A stretch of 64,000 nucleotides of DNA from Symsagittifera roscoffensis (GCF_963678635.1 NC_087062.1:74117345-74181344); one strand, 5' to 3'; counted from the stretch's first letter, positions 10,849 through 24,700 are shown. A program made the numbers and translations. Notes: generated by a model from the letters alone, not told the origin.

Positions 10849-12654
10849 TTACCTGGTACCTATCTCATTGACCTCGCAAGCAGTGTCCATCATCAGATAA
10901 TCGCCATCCTCCATGTCTCCAGGTTTGCACCAGTCCTCTGTGGATGGGTTGTGTGGCTTAATGTTCTCAAAGTGCAAAGCTCGGCCGGTACTTAACCTGT
11001 AAAAACGTCCCTCCTGATGCACATCAGCTATCATGTACAATCCACTCCACTTCTTCAGGACTTTTTTCGTTCCTTTCGGTGGTATTTTATTTTGAAAAGC
11101 CCACACGTAATCTTCTACTGAGTAAGCGTTTGCACCAGCTGCCTTCTTGTCAAACCTTTTTTCTCTGCCTCGCCTGGGCTTGATGCGTATTGCGTCTACA
11201 AAAATCGATCATTTCTTGCTGAAGTCTAATCACGTCCCTTACATAGACTTGTGGCGATGTTTTCTTTCCTTCATACTCTGGATAAAAGAAAGTCAATGGC
11301 AAAGACTTTTCATGTCCAGTCAACATCATGTGCGGAATAATTTCTGTGGTGGAATGTTGAGTAGTGTTATAGGCTCCCATCTATTGTGAAAGATAAATAT
11401 CCCAATCATTCATGTATCTGGAACAATACACCCTCATCATCGACACCAGAGTCCGATTTTGTCTTTCCAGCAAGCCCTTCTTTTGGGGATGATTCGCCTT
11501 TGAATGAGCCTGAGCTACTTGGGATTGTCTCGTGAGCTCCTTGGTAAGTTCTCCTACAAAAGCTGTTCCATTGTCCGATTGGAATCAAACCATGTCTTGC
11601 TATCCACTTATTGATCATATGATCGCATGTCCCTTCGACTGAGGCAGTTATGCAGAGCACGGCCTCTGCATACTTTGTGAAGTGATCGATCATTACCAGA
11701 ACCTGATTGTAGCCACTGTCTGGCATGCATATTTTCTGGTGATCAATCTGTACCACCTCATTGAACTCGGATGACTCTATCGACTGTATTGGAAAACGTA
11801 GTTTCCTGGGATCTTTCACCTATTGACATGATAGACATGCTGTCACCAACTTCTCGCATAGTTTTTTCATTTCAGGCCATTCAAAGCGTTTCAAGATCCT
11901 CTGGTATACTTTATCGATTGCCTGGTGGCCCATCTGTTCATGTGACCTGAATAAAAATTCCCTTTGACAGAGTTGCGGCATTAATATCACTTTGTATCTG
12001 TACAAGACCTTGTCCTCCTCTCTCATTTTGCAAGCAATGATTCGATCCTTGTTTAGATATAACGATTTTAAACATTTTTTTCGATATCTTCATTCTTTCT
12101 GTGTATATTTTTGTCTCAAGATTCGGCAACCATCCTCTTCCAGATCCCTTTTGTCTGGTGCCCCAATTTCTACCCACCTTTTCAAGTAACTTGTTGTGCG
12201 GCCGTTTCTCTGCGCTCTTATTAGGTCCGAGAGTCTGTATCTCGACTTCAAATATGTTTTCATGACTCTTAACGCACCAAATCTTTGCCATAGGCTCTGT
12301 CTCTTGTTTAAACAGCTGAATGTTAGTCCTGACTGCTTCCTTCTGTGGTAACGGGCTCATCGAAAGTTTCGATACCGCTATCATTTCCAGGTCATCTGCT
12401 GTGTTGTCAAAGGTTTTTTCACTCGGGACCAGGTAGCGATCATTATCAGTATCTTGGTACTCTTCCTTGTCCAAATCTCTTAATCGAGTCTCCACTACCA
12501 ATGTGTAGATCGCTAGCTCTGATAAGGTTGATCTTGTGCTCGAGTTCCTGTCTGAGTAAGTGTCAGTCTCTGATTTTCTCCAGGTGTTATCAACAGATGA
12601 GTCTGTCGTGGAACACGTTTCCACGGCACATTCTGATGTGCACAATCTACTCAT
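10849..12654 (-). pseudogene. Family A integrase and upstream linker, broken
   Basis: The linker (12654-11938) aligns with the acidic region preceding the integrase of element G. The zinc-binding HHCC part is at 12026-11820 (SHEQMGH and CLSCQ). The core begins at 11819 with the first catalytic Asp in the QIDHQK context, then loses frame before the second Asp. The C-terminal portion resumes at 11380-11150 and 11106-10849, ending in the GPY/F-like module. Strand-transfer activity is impossible from this copy. Confidence 0.75.
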
Positions 12655-13188
12655 CTATCTAAATTGCCCGGACAAAATTTTTTCCGCCCGTTCTTGTTCA
12701 TTCACATGACCGCTTTCTTCGACATCCGACTTCCCGGACAAATTCCGTTGATCCGGGTTTTTCAATTCAAATTCTCTCCATTCTTGATCGGGCTCCTCAA
12801 AGGTGACAATCTTCCTTTGAGTTCCGATCTCCTGTCCTTTTTCTTTGTATGATGTCTTCATCAGAACGCTTCCAGGAACCGAGGATACTAAGCTGAACTA
12901 CCGTCCTACAATCCCTTTCATTTTCCTCGTGTCGGCGTCTTGACGGTTTTATCCGTGCTCTCTCACTGACTGTCAGCGATGCCATGGCTGCTGCCCATTC
13001 GGGGTCATTTCTTGTTACTTCTCTTTCCAACAATCCACCCAGCATCCGCATCACTTCTGTTGTGACTTGCACCGTTTTATCTAGCAAGGTGAGGCTGTGT
13101 ATGTTCAAACGAGAGAGTCCTGTTGGACCAGGTTAGAACGTAGCAACAGATCCAAGGGCACCGGATCTCCTCTGGATAAGATCTTTAA

Positions 13189-14783
13189 TTATACTGCCTT
13201 CTCCTCTGGTAATTCAGGGTGTCCCAGAATTGGATGTCCTGACTTGTCCAAGAATCTTGTCAAGGGAAGTGCTTCATAAGTCTCTTTGTCCAGAAACGAG
13301 AATCCTTCCTTGAATTCCGCCTGATTGGCCTGTCTCTGCTCCAGTCTTCCAAAAAAATCAGTTTTATTACGGAGGCTGTCAGAATTTTGGTGTTTGTCAA
13401 GCATCTTGTGCTCGATTATCATGTGGTAGCCATCCAACCTGACTATCCAACGACCAATATAACTCTGGTCCATCGACTACGTCTTCAACCAGGATAGGGC
13501 TCTGTTATCCATACGCAACATAAAGGGAGCGCTCCCCAAGTATGAACATACTTCTCCACGATCGTGACTACCGCAAACCTTTGTGCTTTTGGTAGACCAT
13601 ATTTCGTTTCAGTGTCGCTCAACACTTCTTTGCTATATGCAATGGGACGGAGAATTTTTCTACCCTTTCATTTTTGCTCCTGATGCAATATTCCTGAAAT
13701 GGCTATCACTGAAGCATCAGTGTCGAGAACGTACATGCCTTTCTCCGTGGGGATGCCATTCTCCGTGGGCATGCCTAGCACTGGCGCTTCGCGCAGTTCC
13801 CGCTTTATTTTCTCGAAAGCTTCCTGAGTTCTTTCATTCCATTCGAATTTCTTCCCTTCGTTGTGCATTATTTGCTGCATTTGGGACACCTTGTCTGTGT
13901 ATCTTTCTATGAATTCGCGGTAAAAATCGGAAAAACCCAGGAAGCTCATGAGCTGTGTGTCCCTTCTAGGGTCTTACAAGTTAACACGGCCTCCATCGCA
14001 TCCGGATCCGGCCTCAGTCCATGCCTGTCTACCACTTTTCCTAGGTACTTGATCGAGTCCCTAAGGATCTCGCATTTCAACGATTTGCATCTCAAGCAGT
14101 CTCTCTTCATGCAGTCGAAGACATCATCGAGTATGTCGATGTAAACTGCCAAGGTGGGTGTCGCTATGACCATTTCATCCACGTACTTCTTCGTTACTCT
14201 GGTCAAAGCCTGAGCCATCTGGTACAAGCCAATTCACATGCAAATCCAGCCTTTTCTCTGTCCTTCTTTCGCAAAGGACTCTGCCAGAAGGCTGAACCCA
14301 GATCCAGTGTAGTAAAAAAAATTTGGCTTCGCCAAGTTTCGAGAGGCTCTCGTCTGTGCGTGGTATTGGGTAGACGTGCTTTATGGTCGCAACAGAACCT
14401 AAGCTGTCTCCTTCCTTTTTAGCCATGACAACTCCACAAGCCCAAGGTGATTTTGAGGGTTCTATCATATCGTACTCGAGCAACTTTTCTATTTCCGCTC
14501 TGCACGCTTCCGATTTATGAGATATCATGCGCCTTGCATGCTCCTCTAGCTCGATTTTGTGCTCGAAGAAATTACAACAACCAATATCCGCCTTATGTTT
14601 TGAAAAAATGTCCGCGTTCCGATTTAAAACTGCCTTTAGCGACTCAAATTCTCCATCACCTATCATAACTCTTAAGTGCTCTATCTCTGGCAAAACTGGT
14701 TTGTCTGACTCTAATTTAAATGGCAAAGGGCATTCCGGAAAATTCGAGTAACTCGACAACTCGTTATCCGTTTCGGATCTCAT
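13189..14783 (-). pseudogene. Family A reverse transcriptase and RNase H, broken
   Basis: RT fingers (14783-14175) include the segment leading to EPSKSPWACGVV, then frameshift. The catalytic box, which in element G is YVDD preceded by an eight-residue stretch, is reduced here to YVDE after a deletion (14227-13946). The thumb and start of RNase H (LDTDAS) are at 13949-13668, and the RNase H end with GRWIVRLDGY is at 13473-13189. Loss of the second catalytic Asp and several frameshifts make it inactive. Confidence 0.75.
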
Positions 14784-15133
14784 TGAAAAATTCTATTTAA
14801 GGATTTCAATTCATCAATATTCTTTAAGACCAAACCTTTATCTGCATGAGTTAAACAGTCTTTTACTTGATGCTTCTTCAGGTTTGGTGTTTCTTCAAAG
14901 TCCGTCTTCATTGGCAAAAGATAGCACGCTGGATTGAAACTGTTGTGTCCAGTGTCAACAAAACACTCTCACACACAGCCCGTTTCGTGTGACGGAAAAG
15001 CTCCGGCATAAAACCACTGAATTTTGATTTTTTGGGTTGGGTACCAAGCAGACCGGTTTAGTATCACTGAATGATTCAAACTGTTTATCCTAAAAATCGC
15101 TTGTACTCCCTGCCCGGGCTGTAATTTTACTTT

Positions 15134-15715
15134 TCAGTCAAAAAAAAATGGTACTTTATTCTCATCAGTTATTTTTCTGTTGACTGGTTGCTTGACATAC
15201 TTACTGTCTGGGTTCCTAATCCTCATCAGTCCATTTTTAAGGTCGATCATCACGTCGAAAATCCTGACGAAGTCGCGTCCCAAAATGATCTGATCCGAAG
15301 TGTCCAGGTTCTCCACTACAATGAAACTCATCCAGAGGTTCCGTCTTCCGATGTGGTGGGCTGCAACTGGAGCTCTCCCGGCCACGTAGATAGCTCCGCG
15401 GATAGTGGCTGCCAATCCTAAATTCGTTGGTATCAGGTCCTCCCTGGTGAAGTCCATTCTTTCGCATGTCTTTATCGGCAACACACTGACCACTGCTCCT
15501 GTTACTCCGATCTTTTTTCCATCGGTGTCTAGCAGATGTGCAGTCACATCTGCTTCGTTTCCAATGTGTACCGCATCTTGTTCCATCATGGCGTCATGAC
15601 CAATTCTACGGACCTTGAGTTCCTCCTGTCCCAAATATATCTGTCTTATTTGGTCTCTGTCTGTTGTGACGTAGATCTTGGTATAAATACTAATCCTGTC
15701 CACGTTTAACATCAC
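15134..15715 (-). pseudogene. Family A retropepsin region, catalytic Asp lost
   Basis: The ORF matches the protease end of element G's gag-pro over its length (ends in RNLWMSFIVVENL and ILGRDF-type motifs). Where element G has LLDTGAVLS, this copy has VTGAVVS: part of the loop is missing and the catalytic Asp is absent. The frame runs on through a stop at about 15134 into sequence matching the start of the RT ORF, so in this family protease and RT were apparently in one frame. Confidence 0.7.
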
Positions 15716-15955
15716 TTAATATGGTCCACTTACTTCCACGTGACGTTTCGTTATTCGAGCACCACCCGTTGTTAACAACAGCCGCATAGCTCTCGATTCA
15801 GTACGTGGCTCTGTTTGTTTCAGCTAATCCGCATTTATATCCAAATGCATCAACGTGAACTCCGAAGGTTCATTTAGGTTCCTGATTACCTGATATCCCG
15901 CCAGTAAGACTTTTGACTGAATCATGCTTCCATGTGGCACCATCCCGAATGTTTG

Positions 15956-18653
15956 TCAGGAGATCTCATTCAGTTTAATGCTCAAACTACTCAGTGCCTT
16001 CGTTTCTTCCAACTCAGATGCTTCAAAGGCGTTCAGCTGCTCTTGAGCTCTCTCGTTTTCGAGTTCGGGCCTTACTTTTTGTTCTAGTTTCCTTGTCGCC
16101 AAATCCTGTTGTATTCTATTTAGGGCATCTCTTGCCGCTGCTTTATAGTCACTCTTGTAGTCATTTGCTGCGGTTCCAGGTTCTGGTTCACTCGTTTCTT
16201 CTAGCACGGCTTGCATTTTCTTCATAGCCAGCTGTTCGGTTCCTCTTTCCTCCGGGAATCCGCCTCACTCATCAGGCGTGTCTTACTGGCTTTGACACCT
16301 GATAGAGCTTCTTCATGCCTTGGGTGCTTGATGTCTGCAACACCATCTCCAAGTTGTGCACAATCGGATTTAAACTGACCCTCCAAGTTGCAAAAGAAAC
16401 ACCTGGGACCGAGTTTTGCAACTACTCCTCTCATAAAATCTTCATGATCGTTTTCTGACGCATCTTCATTCTCGAGACTAAAACCGATTGCCTTCATGTC
16501 CTGTTTGTAGGTTGGGCATGTTGATACATGGAGGTCTGTCAAACTGCAGTTTGCACAAGGAGGTCTCTTGTCTATGTCGTCCCTAGGTTTGCACCAGTTG
16601 TTGCCCTGGTTAGCAGGTCCATTATTGAAAAAGCCACAATTGTTTTTGTAATAACCTGATCTCATAGGAGGCTTCAGCAACAGATACTACTTGGATTTCA
16701 GTCGCGATCAACCTGCTCTTTGACTCTTCCGGTTGATTACTCTTTTTAAGCATTTCTAAGTCATCTAGTAACTTGTCTGTGGTTTCGGCTTCACGTTGCC
16801 TTCGTTTCTCGAAGCGAATCATTGCTTGGTGTCTTTGCACACCTGAGCCAAAACGATTCAACGAAAACTTTCTTGTTGGTGAGCGCACTGCATTCTTATC
16901 TTTCTGTCAAGTCTTCTTCCTCAAAGTGCAGCTTCATGATTTGTATTCAGGTATCTATACAGCCGTCAGATTCGTCGTTATAGCATCTTGTTTTCTTAAA
17001 TACCCTTCTGGACTTTTCGCTGCGTTCACAGGTCCTAGATAACCTTGTGACGAAAGTTTACAGTGAATTGTTCAGAGGTTCAAAAGCTGTGGCCATTGCC
17101 GCTGCATAGTGTGAATGTCCAGCTTGATCGTTATTATCCGTTTCCCTTCTCTCCGAATCGCTGGGTTGAGATCTTCCTAGATTCGAGTGGTTCCAGCTTG
17201 TGGAATCACCTTTCGCAGTCGCTTTCGCGTCTCGCATAGGTCGTTCGCTCGAGGTCTGTCTGCTGCCAGTAGAAATTCCTCTTGTATTCGTTGGACCCAT
17301 CTGTCTATTTTTCCCGGTGGCAATGTTGTTTGACTTGCCCCTTCCTCTCGTGGATCCATAGATCCTTCCTCTGTTAGGATGTTCATTGAAGTTCACTCTC
17401 GGCTCCCTGATAGCCTCTCCCGAGTGGGCTCCTCTATTCCTCGATCCGCTCCTGTTTTCCCAGCATGTCCGTGCTAGCCTGAGTGCGTCTTTCCATCATT
17501 GCTTCTATTCTGGTGTCAAGAATCCCAAGAGTCTGCTCTTGTTGACTGCGCAGTTTTTCCAGATCACCTCTCAATCGTCTCTCTCTCTTTCCTCAGCCTC
17601 GCTCGCCATTCGCGACAAGTTCATGGCCAAGTTTTTATTCGTCCTATCTTTTAAGCGTTTTTTGCTTCTTTTGATTTCCTGTCTGTTTCGGTTAATTTTT
17701 TCCCGTAGACCTTCTCTCAACATGAACTGATCTCTCTAGTTCACTCATTTTTATTGACATATGTTCACTCTGCTCACCCATGCTATCCACGATCCTGGTC
17801 AAGGCTTCTTCCATTGATACTCCGTTGTCCACCAATAGAGTCACTAGTATTGGCGTCACCCTGTTTGTTCCAGTCAGTTAAGTGCTGGTCGAAACTCGAG
17901 TTTTAATTCTCTGTCTCGATTTCTCTTCATAATCCGCCTCTGAATCCGCTGGTGTGACTCCTGACCCTGTATTCCAATCTATTCCGGATTGCACTTCCGA
18001 ATTGGTCAGGGTCATGAACTCTCTTGACCGTTGTATTACATCAATAGTCTTGTTTATGGTTCTGAACGCACCTAGCAAATCCGAATTGCCAGTCTCCATG
18101 TTTGTGAATGCCTCGTTTTCATGGGCTGAACAGTTCAGGCTTACTTGAGAACTAAAATCATCAATTTCTTCATTGTCCTCCTCCTATGGGTGTCTAATTC
18201 ATCACCTGTTCCCGTCCCCATAGTAGATGGAAAGAAATTTCCCAAAATGTTCTTGACTCGTTCCGAAAAGGAAGAGGACATTACCGCTTTCCCTGTCACC
18301 CCATGCATCATGGTATTGTCAGTAGGTGATCCTGCTGTTGCTGTCTTTTCAATCGAAATGTTGGACAGTTCCGACATCTCCTCTCGATCAAGACTCCCGT
18401 TGGAAGTGGCAAAGTCGTGGCCTTGTTCTACGGGAGTAGATTCACTCGTCAATCTTCTATTCTCATTTTCTGCCGTTCTGCGTTCCACCTGGTTCTCGTC
18501 CAGAGCTATGTTCGGGTGGATCACTACTTCCAGCATTGCCCCTTTTTCTTTCGAGGCCTTTTGACTCCTTGTTCCATTTGAACAAGGAGTCAAATGAAAC
18601 CTTGTCAAATGAAACCGCCTGAAACTTTGTTCCCTTTCTGATTCCGAGTTCAT
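15956..18653 (-). pseudogene. Family A Gag, fragmented
   Basis: Pieces in three frames cover the Gag of element G: N-terminal region (18653-18141), a Gly/Arg/Ser-rich section (17396-17058), a capsid piece with FEKRRQR (16888-16622) and a nucleocapsid piece with two zinc knuckles (16680-16222). The first knuckle is CANCSLTDLHVSTC. The second, CFFCNLEGQFKSDC, has Gln in place of the zinc-binding His seen in element G. A coiled linker follows (16225-15956). Confidence 0.7.
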
Positions 18654-20422
18654 TCGATTCTTTCCACAAAATGGTCATTCGTTGATTTTCTTTGTTTCTT
18701 TGATATAAATTTCATAGAGCTATCAATTAGCTTAGGTATTCTCGACTTGTCTAGACTCATCTTAATTTATTGCTTCTCACTGCTCACACATTCGATTCGC
18801 TAAATGAGGTTTCTATTGTTTGATAACTGACAATAATAACAAAACACGATAATGTCCAAAAGTTTCAATTAACAAGTGACCACGAACCTTTTGAGGTTAT
18901 CACAGCACAGCGTGTATACAATTAATGCACAGCAATTGATTTTTAGTTATTGGATATAAAGCTAGCACAGACTGATGGTAACAATATAATTAAAAGATAG
19001 TGAAGTCGCTACCCAATCTAGAGCATTCATTGAGGATTTAAAAACAAAAAGAGAGAAAAAAATTCAAAAAAAATATTTGTGTATTGCCTTTGGTCTGTCG
19101 CAATTTAATAGACGAACTGGTTTCTTAAGAAACAGCATTCACTGTTTTGTGCCGCACTAAACAGACAAAACTTGAAGGCAGTAGTTTTTCAAATGGGCAA
19201 CTATTGCACCCACCAAGCTCTAAGTTACTTTTCTGCCTTCGGATTGCACGAACTAGGCCTAGTAAAACTCTCAAGACAACCAATATTCCAAAAAACAAAT
19301 TGGACATTAATCCAAATAAATTAGAGTCGAATTCTGTTTTCGGTTAGACCAACAGTCGCGAAACTCCGTTTAACGCTTTTGTTTAACTATGATCTCTGAT
19401 TCAAATTTTATTTAAAGGCAAGTTACCACTGCAGTCACTGATTTCCCGTCTTTTTTGGTCTGCTTATTTCTTAATATCTTAGTACTATTCACTATAAATC
19501 TTATTTTCGTCTACGTACGTGTTAGGATCCCTACGATTGCATTTGTTTACAAAATTTTTTTTCTGGGACCTCTCCTTATTGACAAAAATAAGACCCCGCT
19601 GATTTGGGACCCCTCCGATTTGGCAATATATGACCCTTCCGGATTGGCAAAAATTGGCACTTCTGAGTCGGTGAAAACAATACCCGAGACCCTTCTGGAT
19701 ACGGATTAAGAACATATTATGCAAAATAAACTATCTAGGAAAGGTTTCTTCTGGCCCTAGACCCCTCCGGATTGAAGCTAAGTTAGATTATGTTAGCTTT
19801 GAAACACAGGTAACTTATGTTCACCAACGGTACCAAGATGAACTGGATCAGTCCAGTTGTTCGTAAATTAGGAAGCAAAACGTGTCTTAAGAGAACTCAA
19901 AAAATTTTGAAACTTATCGGTTCTACCTAAACTTTTTCGCAATTCTTTTCCTATTGTTTTAAAAAATAATGATCCCAGCTCAACAAGCCTATACTTTTCT
20001 AGTTTTATTGCAAAAAACCAGGTCTAAAACGTGCCAGCAGAAAAATTTACCAAAACACTTGGAGCCCTCCGGGTTGACGAATCCACTAAATCAAACACGT
20101 TAAGTTCGATTTCACTGGGGCCAGGAAGGTTGCTCGCAAACGGGTTTTGAAAACTGTCGACTCACTAGTGTATGTTCTCCAAACAACAATTTTTATCGCC
20201 CTAGCCCAAAAACTTGGAAAAATTTCTTCATTTTGTGGCGTTTAATTTTTTCAAAAATCACAAAATTTCGATCCGAGCCAAGATGTAAATCATTAATTTA
20301 GCGCTTTTTCCCGTTTCAAAATGTATCGATATCTCAAAATTTGCGATTTGTGCGGGTATCAAGATGTTTCTATTTTGACCCTAAAAACTGGTCTGTTTAC
20401 GGTCTGTTTCACTGAAAAACAA
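18654..20422. other. Gene-free spacer with CCCTCCGGATTG-like motifs
   Basis: No coding feature is supported. A motif close to GACCCCTCCGGATTGGCAA recurs at about 19607, 19632, 19688, 19760 and 20062 with drift. The 5' LTR of family A copy 1 should lie here, but no matching copy is visible downstream of the element. Confidence 0.45.
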
Positions 20423-20912
20423 TGTAACAGTCGCCTACTTTAGTCACATATGAGGCTTAAGAAAAATAGGCCCTATAACCATTGGCTCAAGAGTCAGGGA
20501 CACTATCTCTTGTGTTTTTCCGCCTCAAGAACGGTCGGAGCCAATTCGGTTCGCTTGCGACATGAGACTGGAACCCATTACAGCTTAAAGGCCACTACCA
20601 AAATACCCCCCCACTCTAGAAATAAAAACGTCCCCATACTTAGGTCTCGGGATACCCAAAATACATGAACGCCGTTAAAAACGGGGTCGGAACCATCCGC
20701 TTAGTTACTTTTTATTGGACAGTGGAACTTTGATCCATTTCAGATGGATCAACCTAAAACTCGCCTTATCTCAACATAATTATCATAAAATGCACTCGAG
20801 AAATTTAAATTGGAACTTACATATCGACGCACTCGAGTATGAGGAGTAAGTTAAAGATGAGCAGCTTGAGAATTAACTAATATAACTAAATAAGTTTTAA
20901 GGCCAATTAGTT

Positions 20913-21227
20913 TCAATAACAGAAGTAAGTTTTGTCTCTAGAATCAAAGTCTCTGAATGAACCCTTTGGACACTCGAGTTGTCCACTCTTCCATTCAGAG
21001 TCCACTCCTTTCCATTCGAATAATTGTTCTGTCTCAAGTCCGTATTCAATTCTCCTGTTTTCAGGACAAGACAGCTCTACTCTCTTGATATTTCGTATCG
21101 AGAAATTGCGAATAGCAATTTCCTGCCTTTTTCTTGAGTAGTTTCCCGCAATTGTTAATTCGGGTGTTCTGATTTTTGACTTTTTCATTTTCAGTTGGTT
21201 CGAGAAAATTGAGCATGACATGCTCAA
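20913..21227 (-). other. 104-codon ORF inside the LTR
   Basis: An ORF of 104 codons begins in the 11-bp hairpin of the LTR and is also open in the plus-strand LTR (36105-36419) with one amino-acid change. Because the LTRs are nearly identical, this is not independent evidence of coding. No family is recognised; an opposing 94-codon ORF also exists. Confidence 0.2.
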
Positions 21228-21230
21228 TTC
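21208..21230. repeat. 11-bp inverted repeat in LTR
   Basis: AATTGAGCATG, one spacer base, then the exact reverse complement. The same hairpin is at 36103-36125 in the plus-strand LTR. Confidence 0.8.
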
Positions 21231-21603
21231 GAATTTTGCAAAATTAAAATTTCACTCCAAAATTGCGTATTTCTCAAGGTCAAACCCCTAGACATGACCG
21301 ACTGGCACATACTCCCCGGACTCGAGATCGATGTCCTCATCGTGTGTTGTCATCTGCCAATAAGTCCCAGAGAACCGAGTGTTGCTCAAGATACAGTGCC
21401 AGTGGTCATTTACAGAAGTTTGCATCGGACTTAAGTTTATCTACCTTGCAAAATTCACGACCATATAAAATTTTCACACTACCGCTAAACAGCAATCAAA
21501 ATCTGCATACACCTGCACCCATGAATCCCCGCTTTTTAAGCTGGTAATTTTTAAAATTTCTTTTGTCCTATTTCAGTCAGAGAATTGTCATGCATCAATT
21601 TGA

Positions 21604-21611
21604 TTTATATA
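21604..21611 (-). promoter_or_regulatory. TATA box candidate in LTR
   Basis: TATATAAA on the minus strand lies about 85 bp from the inferred LTR start, and is mirrored at 35721-35728 in the other LTR. Confidence 0.45.
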
Positions 21612-21749
21612 CTAGATCTATCATATTAATAACAATATCTTATTCGTCTAAAATTTCTTTTCCGTGAACCCAGATTTTATCCAAGTTCACGCTCAAGCCC
21701 CCTCCCTCTCAAGACTCAAGACTCTAGAATTTCCTTTCGAGCCACTGGC

Positions 21750-24700
21750 TCACCTCATGTTCTTCGCCTTCGAGGTACCTGATACCGGTGTTCTTGGCAC
21801 TGTAATTTGTTCCAATAGTGCCTCTTCGTCATCGGAGCTAATCACAATTTCCTCCCAGGCCTTCAGCTGTTCATAGGCTCGCATCCACTCTCTCTGCTCT
21901 TGCAACCTTTTCAATTGACTTGGTAGGCCTTTCACCTTCGACTCCCGGTTCAAGCAGAAGGAGTTATGAAGACTCAAGCTCACATTCCTCGCCAGGTCCT
22001 CCTCCAGTATCGTTTCCCTCGCTCTAGAATTGTCTCTGGATATTCTGCCTACTCTTTTCCACCCCGCCGTGATTGCGTTTCGATGGGTTAGCAGAGGTCT
22101 CTTAAAGGCATCTGGCCCTATTTCAGCTTGGAATTGTCGATATTCCTTCTGATGTTTCCTCATGTGGTTCTTTGTCACTGCATACAACCAGGATGTTAAC
22201 GTCGCACGAAACCAAGGAAAGAATCTCAGGCGGCTCCATATGTGTCTGACTTGCACTGGTATGGCGAATACCTTGCATGCAGTCTCGAACAACTCCAGTC
22301 TCCTGCTGTAATCTATCGCATAAATCGATTCAGCTGTTGGCGCTCTCGATTCTCTGTACTTCGCTATATTCTCCTCAATCCATCTCAGAGCCAGCATCGT
22401 GCTTACCACTAAGATGGTCACCTTCTGTCGATACTCCGGTAGTCCTAGCGACTTAATTTCTTCTACGTCCCAGATCAGACAGAGATTGGCGCGGTCCGGG
22501 TACCACACTGTCTGCGCCAGACAGTGGCATGGACAATCCCCATGCGTGAGGTCGATGCTTCTAAGGTTGCGTTCTCCCGAAGCTTCTAGGAGAGGCTCAA
22601 GTTCCATCATTTTCTCATGCACCACGTCGACTTCTTCCGAGCTTGAAGCACCTACTGCGGGTTTCCCCACCACGTTCTGCTTCCCATGATCACTTGCATT
22701 TTCGCTCTCCAAGCCTAGAAGTTCTTCACCCCAGATTTCACTCATGTCATCTCTTTGCTCCTTTGGTACTGCTCCTCGGATCTTCCTCAATAGCTTGTGT
22801 GAGTGGTGTGACATCCGAGCTAGTCTCACGCACTTGGGCACTGAGAAGGCTTTGTCTATCATCACCCTCTGGCTGGACACCTCCACCATCGCCATGTGTA
22901 GTGGATAGTGGCTCCCACATAGGTTAGCCAACACTGATCCCACTAAGGATTTTGCATTTAGAGGCAATCCATAGGCTTCGCTCATGGGAAATCCCATCTC
23001 TGCCTCGAGTCCGATCTTCCAACTCTTGATGTGCTTCTGGTTCACTTGTAGCACTCCGGGCCATGATTCCACGCTTAACGCGGTCACCAGGTGATGTTCT
23101 GACTCTAGCCTCTCCAGTGACTGGAGACTGCACATTCTTGAGAAGAATCCCAAGGCTGTCGCTAGGTTCACGGTGGTCCTCGCGTAACATTCAGCCACTA
23201 TCTGTACCTCACTCTTCTCCCTTTCAGTGATATCTTCAAACCAGGTAGTGAGGTCCTCTTTCTGGAAAGATTGTATCCTGACGCATAATCGTCCATCACA
23301 AATATGTTCGCCGTTACTGCATGTCGAATCAAGACAACTGCCCGGCTCCATCCTCCTCACCGGCTCTGTTCCACTTGTCACCTCACTTGATTCTTTCACC
23401 TGAGGCAAGATCAGTTTGTGTACTATGCTCAAGATCGCCAAGTCCTCATCCTCTGTCGGTGCCAATCTCACTCGCTCAGTGACCTCCTCAATCATACTTG
23501 CATGGGGATGTGGACACCAGGAAGGTCTGAGTAATTTCCATACCACTCCCAGGTTCGTGATCAACACGCCACTCCCATCACCCATTTTTAGCTCCACTCT
23601 TTTACTTGAGCGTGGCACACTTATCACTCCCGGCATCCCCTCAAGAACCAGACCCAGGCTAGGTCTCTCTCTCTCCACAACGTCTATCTCCACTATCTTC
23701 TCTGTCCAGAACTTCAACAGCTCCGCCACTTCATAATTTCTGTTGGCTCCTCCAGCTTCCAGGTCCAAGAAGGGGTTGTACGCCATTCCCATTACTCCAG
23801 AAACATATTGGTACTCTCCCTTTCTGTTGAGTTTCAAGTACTCCCCTGACGAAGCCAGGTTGCGGTGAACGTCGTGCTCCTCTTCGAACTTCTTGTTGTA
23901 GAACCTTCGTATCTCATCCAACTTCCTATGGTTCTCCAGAGATTGCCTAGAACCATCCTCCCTCTCTATCCCAGTGCTCTGATACACATTCAAGATGACT
24001 GTGGAGACTCTCCTTTCCAACGTCTTGCTTGCGACTGCTTTCTGATGACATGCTAGGATGGTACTGTCAGTCATCATCGACATCGTCCACCTCAAGAAAC
24101 AGGTTGCATCCTTCCTCCTTGCCAGACTCAAGCCTGAGTTGTCCTTGGCAACGTGCTGCATCAACATTCGGTATATCTCTAGATTTTTTCCTCCCAGCTT
24201 CAACTTGTCGTATGAAGTCAGCGTTTCCAGCTCTATCCCCAACAGGCTCCACGCGAACATCAGTTGTCCTGCAGTCCTGATAAAGGGATTCGCCATCAGT
24301 GGTGGTGCCGATGAGGATGTCCTCATCGCCTCTTCAAAATGATCCTTCAATAAGTTCTGCCAGGATCTCTTCAGCTGGTTTGCCAACTCTATCTTGTTGA
24401 CCTCAGCCTTCTGCTGGGTGGCCCAGCTGTATCGTTTGCGAGCCACTCCACTGTTCAACTTCTTCAAACAGCCTTCCATCTCCTTCAATGTCTCGAGAGC
24501 TATCCACCATGGTCGGGAGGTGTTTCTGGTTTTACTTTTCTCAAGTGGATCACTGGTCACTTGCTTCCCGACAGCGTGATGTTCACTTGAGACCCACTCT
24601 TTGCCAACATCTACTTCCCAGGTCTGCCCGCTCGTCGAACCTCGCTTCATTTTTATTCTTTGAGGTTTGAAATCCTCCTCCGTCACTGAACTAGTGGGAT

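Larger units (their letters stand above)
7663..18653 (-). mobile_element. Family A Ty3/gypsy-like retroelement, copy 1, decayed
   Basis: Read on the minus strand, fragments of one element lie in order: gag (18.65-15.96 kb), protease (15.7-15.1), RT and RNase H (14.8-13.2), integrase (12.65-10.85), macro-like domain (10.8-10.1) and an SGNH-hydrolase ORF (9.8-7.66). Each is clearly related to, but diverged from, the parts of element G in this window. Frames are broken many times and key catalytic residues are lost, so the copy is dead. Its 3' limit is set at 7663 because homology to the second family A copy starts there (GCCCGGTCAAAGC, also at 60900). No LTR was found at either end. Confidence 0.85.
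20423..21695 (-). repeat. LTR of element G (3' LTR)
   Basis: On the minus strand the LTR ends in GACTGTTACA at 20423, where homology with the plus-strand copy stops (36912). Its start is placed at 21695 (TGAGCGTGAAC) because a purine tract, GAGAGGGAGGGGGC, lies directly upstream (21697-21710). Over 21624-20423 it matches 35708-36912 with the only length difference in one C/G run (7 versus 10) and a few substitutions. The 5' ~70 bp are seen only here, so the start is inferred. Confidence 0.7.
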
